In this document: positions 57,321-64,000 of the stretch, in pieces
How positions within the stretch are numbered: the first letter of the stretch is position 1
Layout of the letters: every line of letters begins with the position of its first letter
NCBI RefSeq assembly: GCF_003688995.1
Contig: NZ_PENI01000033.1
Span: forward strand, 1 to 64,000
Direction of reading: 5' to 3'
Source: Streptomyces shenzhenensis
GTDB lineage: Bacteria > Actinomycetota > Actinomycetes > Streptomycetales > Streptomycetaceae
DNA length: 64,000 nucleotides
Translations under genes and position numbers: made by a program
Notes under the pieces: generated by a model
Told to the model about the DNA's origin: nothing
The model's input: only the letters and a program-made list of their open reading frames with translations
Databases searched by the model: none

Positions 57321-58616
57321 ATGAAGCTGTCCGCACGTCTCGCCCCCGCACTGCTGACCGCCCTGGTCCTCACCGCCTGCGCCCCGCAGTCCTCCTCCAA
57401 CTCCGCCTCCGACGAGGACGCCAAGAGCGGCACCCTGCGCGTGTGGCTCTTCCAGGAGGTCGGCAACCAGCCGAAGGAGAAGGTCGTCGACGCCGTCACG
57501 GCCGACTTCGAGAAGGCCCACGAGGGGGTGAAGGTCGACGTCGAGTACATCCCCGTCGAGACCCGCGCCCAGCGCGTCAAGGCCGCCTTCAACGATCCCA
57601 AGTCCGCGCCGGACGTCATGGAGTACGGCAACACCGACACCGCCGGCTACGTCCGCGACGGCGGACTCCTCGACGTCACCGAGGAGTTCGGCGCCTGGCG
57701 CGAGGCCGAGGACACCGACCCGACCGCCCGGCAGTCGGTCACCGTGGACGGCAAGGTCTACGGCGCGCCCCTCTACGTCGGCGTCCGCGCCCTGTACTAC
57801 CGCACCGACGTCTTCGCGGACCTGGGCCTCGACGTCCCGCGGACCATGGACGAACTGGCCTCCACGGCCCGGGCGATCCGGGCGGCCGAGCCTGATCTGT
57901 ACGGCCTGGCCGTCGGCGGCGCCTACACCTATGGCGCGCTGCCCTTCGTGTGGGCCGACGGCGGCGAACTCGCCACCGGCAAGGGCGGTTCGTACGTTTC
58001 CGCGATCGACAGCCCGGCCGCGCAGAAGGGCATCAAGGCCTATACGTCCCTGTTCTCCGACGACAACTGTCCCGCCGCCAAGTGCGCGGGCATGGGCGGC
58101 AACGACACGGTCACCGTGTTCGCGGCCGGCAAGGCGGGCATGGTGATCGGCGGCGACTTCAGCCACGCGGCCGTGGAGGCCGGGAAGGTGAAGGGCAAGT
58201 ACGCGGTGGTGCCGCTGCCCGGGGTGACACCCGGTTCGGTCGCGCCCGCGTTCGCGGGCGGCAACAACATCGGCGTGCTGAAGAGCACGACGCACCGCAC
58301 GCTCGCCGTCGACCTGATGGAGCGGCTGGCGTCGAAGAAGACGCAGTCCGCGCTGTTCGACGCGATGGGCTTCCTGCCGACGTTCACCGATGTGCGCGAT
58401 CAGGCCGCCGCCGAGCAGCCGTTCGTGAAGCCCTTCGTGCGGACGCTGTCCGCCGGCACCAAGTTCGTCCCGGCGTCCCCCGCGTGGTCCCAGATCGACT
58501 CCTCCCTGGTCCTGCCGACCATGTTCCAGGAGGTCATCAGCGGCAAGAAGAAGGTGGCGGCTGCCGCCGAGGACGCGGCGACGAAGATGAACGACGCGTT
58601 CGGCTCCGCCGGGTGA
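57321..58616 (+). CDS. Sugar ABC transporter substrate-binding lipoprotein
   Basis: 431 residues, ATG 57321 with GGAGG 8 nt upstream. Lipobox LTAC (about 17-20) then APQSSSNS. Family 1 solute-binding fold (TLRVWLFQEVGNQP, DVMEYGNTDTAGYV, KVYGAPLYVGVRALYYRTDVF). First gene of a four-gene operon ending in GH20 hexosaminidase, so the ligand is probably chitobiose or another N-acetylglucosamine-containing oligosaccharide. Control by DasR is suggested by the upstream site. Confidence 0.92.
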   Translation: MKLSARLAPALLTALVLTACAPQSSSNSASDEDAKSGTLRVWLFQEVGNQPKEKVVDAVTADFEKAHEGVKVDVEYIPVETRAQRVKAAFNDPKSAPDVMEYGNTDTAGYVRDGGLLDVTEEFGAWREAEDTDPTARQSVTVDGKVYGAPLYVGVRALYYRTDVFADLGLDVPRTMDELASTARAIRAAEPDLYGLAVGGAYTYGALPFVWADGGELATGKGGSYVSAIDSPAAQKGIKAYTSLFSDDNCPAAKCAGMGGNDTVTVFAAGKAGMVIGGDFSHAAVEAGKVKGKYAVVPLPGVTPGSVAPAFAGGNNIGVLKSTTHRTLAVDLMERLASKKTQSALFDAMGFLPTFTDVRDQAAAEQPFVKPFVRTLSAGTKFVPASPAWSQIDSSLVLPTMFQEVISGKKKVAAAAEDAATKMNDAFGSAG

Positions 58617-58621
58617 GCCCC

Positions 58622-60541
58622 ATGAACAAACACCCCACACCCGAAACGGGGGACGCCCCTACGGAGAGCTGTCGCGACTCCGGGGGCGACACTCGGGACC
58701 CCGGTGAGCCGGGCGTTGCGGTTGGCCCGGGGGACCTCGCGGGTGCGGGTGTCGTGGAGGGGGCTTGGGGCCGCGGGGAGTCGGGCGTTGCGGGCGGCTC
58801 TCGGGGCTCTGCGGAGCCGGGTGTTGCGGTTGGCTCGGGGGACCTTGCGGGTGCGGGTGTCGTGGAGGGGGCTCGGGACCCTGGAGAGCCGGGCGTTGTG
58901 GGCAGGGCTCGGGGCTCTGCGGAGGCGAGTGTCGGGGAAGGGGCTCGGGACCCCGGGGGTCCGGGCGTTGTGGGTGGCGCTCGGGGCTCTGTGGGGGCGG
59001 ATGTTGCGGAGAGTCGGCAGGATCTCGGGCGTCCGGTCGTTGGGGAAGGGGCGCGGGGCCTCGGGGAGTTGGGCGGTGCGGGTAGTTCTCGGGACTTCGC
59101 GGGGCCGGGCGTCGTGGAGGGGGCTCGGGACCCCGGGGGTCCGGGCGTTGTGGGTGGCGCTCGGGGCTCTGTGGGGGCGGATGTTGCGGAGAGTCGGCAG
59201 GATCTCGGGGGCCCGGGCGTCGGGGAAGGGGCTCGGGGCCGCGGGGAGTCGGGCGTTGCGGCCGGCTCTCGGGGCTCTGTGGGGCCGGGTGTTGCGGTTG
59301 GCCCGGGGGACCTCGCGGGGGCGGATGGCGTGAAGGGCCGTGGGGGCCTTGGGGGTTCGGGTGTTGTGGACGGCTCTCGGGGCTCTGCCCGGGCGGGTGT
59401 TGCGGTTGGCTCGGGGGGGGGCCTTGTGGGGGCTGGTTCTCGGGGGTGTGTGGAGGCGGGGAGCGGCTCGGGCGGGGGGTCGGGTGTGGATGCGCCGATG
59501 CTGTCGGCCGCGGGTGACTCCGGCGGAGGGGGCGCGCCGAGGGGGACAGGCGGGAGCGGTGAGGGCGTGGCCGGTTCCGGGCGGGCCGCCGGCCTCACGG
59601 GCGACGCTGCATCGCTGTCCGGCAGCGCCCCGCGCGATTTCCGCTCTGCCGCCCGGAATCACCCGGGCGGAGGTTCCTGGACTCCCTGGCTGTATCTCGC
59701 CCCCGCCCTCGTCGTCCTCGGCGGGCTGCTGCTCTACCCCATCTACCAGTTGGGCCTGATCTCGTTCTTCCGGTACACCCAGGCCCAGGTCAGCGGCGGT
59801 GAGCCGACCTCCTTCGAGGGGTTCGGCAACTACGCGGAACTCTTCGGCGACAGCCAGTTCTGGCAGGTGCTGCTCGCCACGGTCCTCTTCGCCGCGGCCT
59901 GCGTCGGCGCCACCCTCGCCGTCGGCTGCGCCCTCGCCGTCCTGCTCACGCGCGTACGGGCCGTGCCACGGCTGGCGTTGATGCTGGCCGCGCTGGGCGC
60001 GTGGGCGACGCCGGCGGTGACCGGCTCCACCGTGTGGCTGTTCCTCTTCGACCCCGACTTCGGCCCGGTCAACCGGCTCCTGGGGCTCGGCGACCACTCG
60101 TGGACGTACGGCCGCTACAGCGCGTTCCTCCTCGTCCTCCTCGAAGTCGTCTGGTGTTCCTTCCCGTTCGTGATGGTCACCGTGTACGCCGGGATCCGTG
60201 CCGTGCCCGCCGAGGTCCTGGAGGCCGCCGCCCTGGACGGCGCCTCGCAGTGGCGGATCTGGCGGTCCGTGCTCGCCCCGATGCTCCGGCCGATCCTCAC
60301 GGTCGTCACCATCCAGTCGGTCATCTGGGACTTCAAGGTGTTCACCCAGATCTACGTCATGACCAACGGCGGCGGCATCGCGGGACAGAACCTGGTCCTG
60401 AACGTGTACGCCTACCAGAAGGCGTTCGCCTCCTCGCAGTACGGACTCGGCTCGGCGATCGGCGTCGTGATGCTGCTGATCCTGCTCGCCGTGACGCTCG
60501 GGTATCTGCGATCGCTGCGCCGGCAGGGGGAGGAGCTGTGA
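58622..60541 (+). CDS. Carbohydrate ABC transporter permease (MalF-type) with a giant repeat N-terminus
   Basis: 639 residues if started at ATG 58622, twice the family size. The standard permease is residues about 350-639 (WLYLAPALVVLGGLLLYPIY, EAA loop AEVLEAAALDGASQWRIWRSVLAP). Before it lie about 330 residues dominated by 12-residue Gly/Val repeats (for example GPGVVGGARGSV, GADVAESRQDLG). The ATG lacks a clear ribosome site but is 6 nt after the previous stop. A shorter form from an internal start such as GTG 59567 would give a normal 325-residue permease, so it is uncertain whether the repeats are translated. It overlaps the next permease by 4 nt. Confidence 0.8.
   Translation: MNKHPTPETGDAPTESCRDSGGDTRDPGEPGVAVGPGDLAGAGVVEGAWGRGESGVAGGSRGSAEPGVAVGSGDLAGAGVVEGARDPGEPGVVGRARGSAEASVGEGARDPGGPGVVGGARGSVGADVAESRQDLGRPVVGEGARGLGELGGAGSSRDFAGPGVVEGARDPGGPGVVGGARGSVGADVAESRQDLGGPGVGEGARGRGESGVAAGSRGSVGPGVAVGPGDLAGADGVKGRGGLGGSGVVDGSRGSARAGVAVGSGGGLVGAGSRGCVEAGSGSGGGSGVDAPMLSAAGDSGGGGAPRGTGGSGEGVAGSGRAAGLTGDAASLSGSAPRDFRSAARNHPGGGSWTPWLYLAPALVVLGGLLLYPIYQLGLISFFRYTQAQVSGGEPTSFEGFGNYAELFGDSQFWQVLLATVLFAAACVGATLAVGCALAVLLTRVRAVPRLALMLAALGAWATPAVTGSTVWLFLFDPDFGPVNRLLGLGDHSWTYGRYSAFLLVLLEVVWCSFPFVMVTVYAGIRAVPAEVLEAAALDGASQWRIWRSVLAPMLRPILTVVTIQSVIWDFKVFTQIYVMTNGGGIAGQNLVLNVYAYQKAFASSQYGLGSAIGVVMLLILLAVTLGYLRSLRRQGEEL
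58712..59440 (+). repeat. 36-bp minisatellite, about 20 units
   Basis: Tandem 36-bp units in the frame of the permease; consensus product (G/E)PGVVxGARGxx. A block of about 90 bp is repeated exactly at about 58940-59029 and 59120-59209 (180 bp apart, five units). The coding strand is strongly G over C, with many GGGG runs. The third codon position has more T than neighbouring genes (GTT, GGT, TCT). Confidence 0.8.
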
Positions 60542-61392
60542 GCCTCGTGAATCTTGTGCGCGGTTTTCCGCGCCGTCCGGGCCGCGCGATGGCCGAGGCG
60601 ACGGCGCTCGTCGTCGCCGCGGTGGTCGCCTTCCCGCTGTACTGGATGGTGCTGAGCGCCTTCAAACCAGCCGGCGAGATCCAGTCGGACGAGCCCCGGC
60701 CGTGGACCCTGACACCGTCCCTGGATTCCTTCCGACGGGTGTTCGGACAGCAGGAATTCGGCCGTTACTTCCTCAACAGCCTCGTCGTGGCGTGCAGCGT
60801 CGTGATCGTCTCGGCGCTGATCGCGTTTCTCGCGGCGACCGCCGTGACCCGATTCCGTTTCCGCTTCCGCACCACGTTGTTGATCATGTTCCTGGTGGCC
60901 CAGACGGTGCCCGTGGAGGCCCTCACGATCCCCTTGTTCTTCCTCATGCGGGACTTCGGCCAACTGAACACGCTCGGCTCCCTGATCCTGCCGCACATCG
61001 CCTTCTCGCTGCCCTTCGCGATCTGGATGCTGCGGGGGTTCGTGAAAGCGGTGCCCGAGGCGCTGGAGGAGGCCGCGTACATCGACGGGGCGAGCCGCGC
61101 GCGATTCCTGTGGCAGATCCTTTTCCCGCTCGTCTTCCCGGGCCTGGTGGCCACCAGCGTGTTCTCCTTCATCTCGGCCTGGAACGACTTCCTGTTCGCC
61201 AAGTCCTTCATCATCAGCGACACGTCGCAGTCCACCCTGCCGATGGCCCTGCTGGTCTTCTACAAGCCGGACGAGCCGGACTGGGGCGGAGTGATGGCGG
61301 CGTCCACGGTGATGACGATTCCGGTGCTGATCTTCTTCGTACTCGTACAGCGACGGCTGGTCTCCGGACTGGGCGGAGCGGTTAAGGAGTGA
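60538..61392 (+). CDS. Carbohydrate ABC transporter permease (MalG-type)
   Basis: 284 residues from GTG 60538 (GTGA overlap with the previous gene; GGGGGAGGAG upstream). Six membrane helices, EAA loop (PEALEEAAYIDGASRARFLWQILFP), C-terminus LVSGLGGAVKE. Works with the repeat-bearing permease and the lipoprotein. No ATPase gene follows; the hexosaminidase gene begins one base after the stop. Confidence 0.93.
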   Translation: MSLVNLVRGFPRRPGRAMAEATALVVAAVVAFPLYWMVLSAFKPAGEIQSDEPRPWTLTPSLDSFRRVFGQQEFGRYFLNSLVVACSVVIVSALIAFLAATAVTRFRFRFRTTLLIMFLVAQTVPVEALTIPLFFLMRDFGQLNTLGSLILPHIAFSLPFAIWMLRGFVKAVPEALEEAAYIDGASRARFLWQILFPLVFPGLVATSVFSFISAWNDFLFAKSFIISDTSQSTLPMALLVFYKPDEPDWGGVMAASTVMTIPVLIFFVLVQRRLVSGLGGAVKE

Positions 61393-61393
61393 C

Positions 61394-63058
61394 GTGACTT
61401 CGACGACGACGGAACTGATCCCGGCCCCCCTGACGGCGGCGAGTCCGGCCGCCGGCGCCGGCTTCGTGCTCGACGCGAGCACGGTGATCGACGCAGGACC
61501 CGGCACCGAGGGCACCGCCCGCTGGCTGCGCGGCGTGCTCGGGGCCGCGACGGGGCTCACGCTGCCGCCCGGATCCGGTGCCGGCGGCGGGGCCCTCCGG
61601 TTGCGGATCCGGCCCGAGGAGGCCGCCCGGCTCGGGCCGGAGGGCTACACACTGCACGTCGACGGCGCCGCCGTCACCCTCCACGGCGGCGGCCCGGCCG
61701 GCGTGTTCTGGGGCGCGCAGACGCTCCGTCAACTGCTCGGCCCGGACGCCTTCCGGCGCGCCCCGCTCGCTCCCGGCCGCCGCTGGACCGTGCCCGGCAC
61801 CGCCGTCGAGGACGCCCCGCGGTTCCGCTGGCGCGGCCTCATGCTCGACGTGGCCCGGCACTTCACGCCGAAGGAAGGCGTTCTCCGGTACCTGGACCTG
61901 ATGGCCGCGCACAAACTCAACGTCTTCCACTTCCATCTGACGGACGACCAGGGATGGCGGGTGGAGATCAAGCGGTACCCGAAGCTGACCGAGACCGGAT
62001 CCTGGCGGCCACGGACGAAATTCGGTCACCGTGCCTCACCACTGTGGGACGAGAAGCCGCACGGTGGCCACTACACCCAGGACGACATCCGGGAGATCGT
62101 GGCCTACGCCGCCGAGCGGCATATCACCGTCGTCCCGGAAATCGACGTACCGGGCCACTCGCAGGCCGCCATCGCCGCGTATCCGGAACTCGGCAACACC
62201 GACGTCATCGACACCACCGCCCTCTCCGTCTGGGACACCTGGGGGGTCTCTCCGAACGTACTCGCCCCCACTGACAACACCCTGCGGTTCTACGAGGGGG
62301 TGTTCGAGGAACTGCTCGAAATCTTCCCCGCGGACGCCGCCGCGTTCTCGGCGTTCATTCACGTCGGCGGCGACGAATGCCCCAAGGACCAGTGGAAACA
62401 GTCGCCCGCCGCGCAGGCGCGCATCAAGGAACTCGGCCTCGCCGACGAGGACGCGTTGCAGTCCTGGTTCATCCGGCACCTCGACGGCTGGCTCACCGCG
62501 CGCGGGCGCCGGCTCATCGGCTGGGACGAGATCCTGGAGGGCGGGCTCGCCGACAACGCGGCCGTGGCGTCCTGGCGCGGCTACCGGGGCGGGATCGCCG
62601 CCGCGCGCGCCGGCCACGACGTGGTCATGTGCCCCGAACAATATGTCTACCTCGACCACCGGCAGGCCGCGGACCCGGACGAACCCGTACCGATCGGCTT
62701 CGTCCGCACCCTGGAGGACGTCTACCGTTTCGAGCCCGTTCCCCCGGAGTTGGACGCGCGGCAGGCCGGCCATGTGCTGGGCGCCCAGGCCAACCTGTGG
62801 ACCGAGGTGATGGAGAACCACGCGCGCGTGGACTATCAGGCGTTCCCCAGACTGGCCGCGTTCGCCGAAGTGGCCTGGAGTCGTCTGCCCGCCCCGGCGG
62901 AGCGGGACTTCGCCGGTTTCGAGCGCCGGATGACCGCCCACTACCGGCGGCTCGACGCCCTGGGCGTCGACTACCGGCCGCCGTCCGGGCCCCGGCCGTG
63001 GCAGCGCCGCCCCGGAGTGCCGGGCCGGCCCCTCGACGGACCGCCGCCGAAGCGGTAG
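61394..63058 (+). CDS. GH20 beta-N-acetylhexosaminidase, cytoplasmic
   Basis: 554 residues, GTG 61394 one base after the permease stop. An N-terminal GH20b-type domain (about 20-140) precedes the TIM barrel. Catalytic pair Asp327-Glu328 in HVGGDECPKDQW, which acts by substrate-assisted catalysis; other signatures are RGLMLDVARHF, HFHLTDDQGWR and PEIDVPGHSQAA. No signal peptide, so it should cleave imported chitooligosaccharides to GlcNAc inside the cell. It is the last gene of the operon behind the dre-like site. Confidence 0.94.
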   Translation: MTSTTTELIPAPLTAASPAAGAGFVLDASTVIDAGPGTEGTARWLRGVLGAATGLTLPPGSGAGGGALRLRIRPEEAARLGPEGYTLHVDGAAVTLHGGGPAGVFWGAQTLRQLLGPDAFRRAPLAPGRRWTVPGTAVEDAPRFRWRGLMLDVARHFTPKEGVLRYLDLMAAHKLNVFHFHLTDDQGWRVEIKRYPKLTETGSWRPRTKFGHRASPLWDEKPHGGHYTQDDIREIVAYAAERHITVVPEIDVPGHSQAAIAAYPELGNTDVIDTTALSVWDTWGVSPNVLAPTDNTLRFYEGVFEELLEIFPADAAAFSAFIHVGGDECPKDQWKQSPAAQARIKELGLADEDALQSWFIRHLDGWLTARGRRLIGWDEILEGGLADNAAVASWRGYRGGIAAARAGHDVVMCPEQYVYLDHRQAADPDEPVPIGFVRTLEDVYRFEPVPPELDARQAGHVLGAQANLWTEVMENHARVDYQAFPRLAAFAEVAWSRLPAPAERDFAGFERRMTAHYRRLDALGVDYRPPSGPRPWQRRPGVPGRPLDGPPPKR

Positions 63059-63307
63059 CCGCCCTCGGGACTCGAACACGCACTGGAAAAAGAGCCCAGG
63101 GGTCACCGAAGAGTGTCATTCGTCGCGCACCGGTGATGGCGGGTGAAAACGGGCCATCTCCCCAGCGAGGCGGGCGAATGCCTCCTAGCGGACCCCTGCG
63201 TTCGGGCCTTGCGAAGATGTGCCAGAGTTGCCACGTCCGGCCTGTCAGCACGTACCGTACGGCAACACAGGTGGGACCAGGTGGGGCAGCGGGAAGGGGC
63301 AGCCGGT

Positions 63308-64000
63308 TTGACCACGCACGCACCGCAGGCGGCGCAGGCCGTCACGCTGCCCACGACACTGGACGAGGCCGTGGCGGCGCTCACCGCCATGCCGGCCGCC
63401 GTCCCCGTGGCAGGCGGCACCGACCTGATGGCCGCCGTCAACTCCGGACAGCTCAGGCCCGCCGCCCTGGTGGGCCTCGGCCGGATCAGCGAGATCCGCG
63501 GCTGGCAGTACCAGGACGGCCACGCGCTCCTCGGCGCCGGCCTCACGCACGCGCGCATGGGCCGCCCGGACTTCGCGGCCCTGATCCCGGCGCTCGCCGC
63601 CGCCGCGCGCGCCGCGGGACCGCCGCACATCCGCAACGCGGGCACCCTGGGCGGCAACATCGCCTCGGCCGCGCCCACGGGCGACGCGCTGCCGGTCCTC
63701 GCCGCCCTGGAGGCGACGCTGGTCATCGCCGGCCCCCAAGGGGCGCGCCGGGAGATCCCGGTGTCGCATCTGCTGGCGGGCGTGGAGATGCTCGGCGGCG
63801 GCGAACTCATCGGCTACGTGCGCGTGCCGCTGCTGCACGCCCCCCAGGTCTTCCTGAAGGCGACCGGACGCACCGGGCCGGGCCGCGCCGCCGCCTCCGT
63901 GGCGCTCGTCCTCGACCCCGCCAGGCGCGGAGTGCGGTGCGCCGTGGGAGCCATAGCGCCGATGCCGCTCCGGCCCCTGGAGGCCGAGCAGTGGGTCGCC
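63308..64000 (+). CDS. FAD-binding subunit of a xanthine dehydrogenase-type enzyme (partial)
   Basis: The first 231 codons; the gene leaves the window at the right edge. Start TTG 63308 (MTTHAPQAAQAVTLP) with AAGGGG upstream. It fits the FAD domain of molybdopterin dehydrogenases (CoxM/XdhB): PVAGGTDLMAAVNSG binds FAD pyrophosphate, and IRNAGTLGGNIASAAPTGDALPVLAAL is the family signature. Such a subunit passes electrons between the molybdenum site and FAD in oxidation of purines or related heterocycles. Iron-sulfur and molybdenum subunits would be expected to follow. Confidence 0.88.
   Translation, partial: MTTHAPQAAQAVTLPTTLDEAVAALTAMPAAVPVAGGTDLMAAVNSGQLRPAALVGLGRISEIRGWQYQDGHALLGAGLTHARMGRPDFAALIPALAAAARAAGPPHIRNAGTLGGNIASAAPTGDALPVLAALEATLVIAGPQGARREIPVSHLLAGVEMLGGGELIGYVRVPLLHAPQVFLKATGRTGPGRAAASVALVLDPARRGVRCAVGAIAPMPLRPLEAEQWVA

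Noticed and set aside
58712..59440. CRISPR array in the permease repeat
   Set aside because: Units are contiguous 36-mers without unique spacers, in frame with a gene, and no cas genes are present.

Overview
This is a chromosomal segment of a Streptomyces species. The DNA is very GC-rich, GTG and TTG starts are common, and operons use ATGA or GTGA overlaps. The tmRNA carries the streptomycete-type tag ANTKRDSSQQAFALAA. From memory, the gene order closely follows the core chromosome of S. coelicolor, running downwards from about SCO2983 to SCO2943 (pkaA-pkaB-prfB, ftsEX, smpB-ssrA, matAB, narK-nnaR, sigU, malic enzyme, hupA, murA). This synteny is recollection, not a search result.

Layout. 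1-4814: minus-strand run of teichoic-acid-type transferases; two are complete GT2 + CDP-glycerol glycerophosphotransferase fusions and a third is cut by the window edge. 4967-8611: sugar ABC importer (two permeases, lipoprotein) whose first permease carries a large MalF-P2-like insertion. 8764-15795: FHA/FtsK-like protein divergent from two Ser/Thr kinases (PkaA, PkaB). 16073-22611: prfB, a sortase-type LAETG surface protein, a small zinc-ribbon membrane protein, ftsE-ftsX, an S41 protease, smpB and ssrA. 22682-29053: LacI regulator, alpha-xylosidase and sugar ABC importer, with a promoter and two perfect 14-bp operators. 29206-31784: MFS transporter divergent from a LysR regulator. 31940-36944: matA-matB-acyltransferase operon for a cell-surface amino-polysaccharide. 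37127-41994: two secreted proteins, then a WXG100/T7SS-type locus of partly lower GC content, the most accessory-looking coding stretch. 42050-45766: secreted M15-like protein, narK, nnaR. 45816-49225: DUF1772 protein, CGNR zinc-finger protein, ECF sigma factor and its anti-sigma factor. 49343-57102: HelD-type helicase, a likely structured small RNA, malic enzyme, HU, murA, YqgE-like and DUF3039 proteins. 57321-63058: sugar ABC importer and GH20 hexosaminidase behind a DasR-like operator, probably for chitin-derived sugars. 63308-end: start of a molybdenum-hydroxylase FAD subunit.

How it works together. Three carbohydrate importers each lack an ATPase gene and would need a shared one (MsiK in streptomycetes). 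The kinases and the FHA protein could form a phospho-signalling set. Surface biology recurs throughout: teichoic acid, the Mat polysaccharide, a sortase substrate, a T7SS-like locus, murA and ftsEX.

The most unusual signals are: a likely 135-nt structured RNA upstream of malic enzyme; about 20 tandem 36-bp units in frame at the N-terminus of a sugar permease, with a second 36-bp array in an MFS gene; the WXG100-type locus; an FHA/FtsK protein with Arg in place of the Walker A Lys; and several families of intergenic direct repeats.
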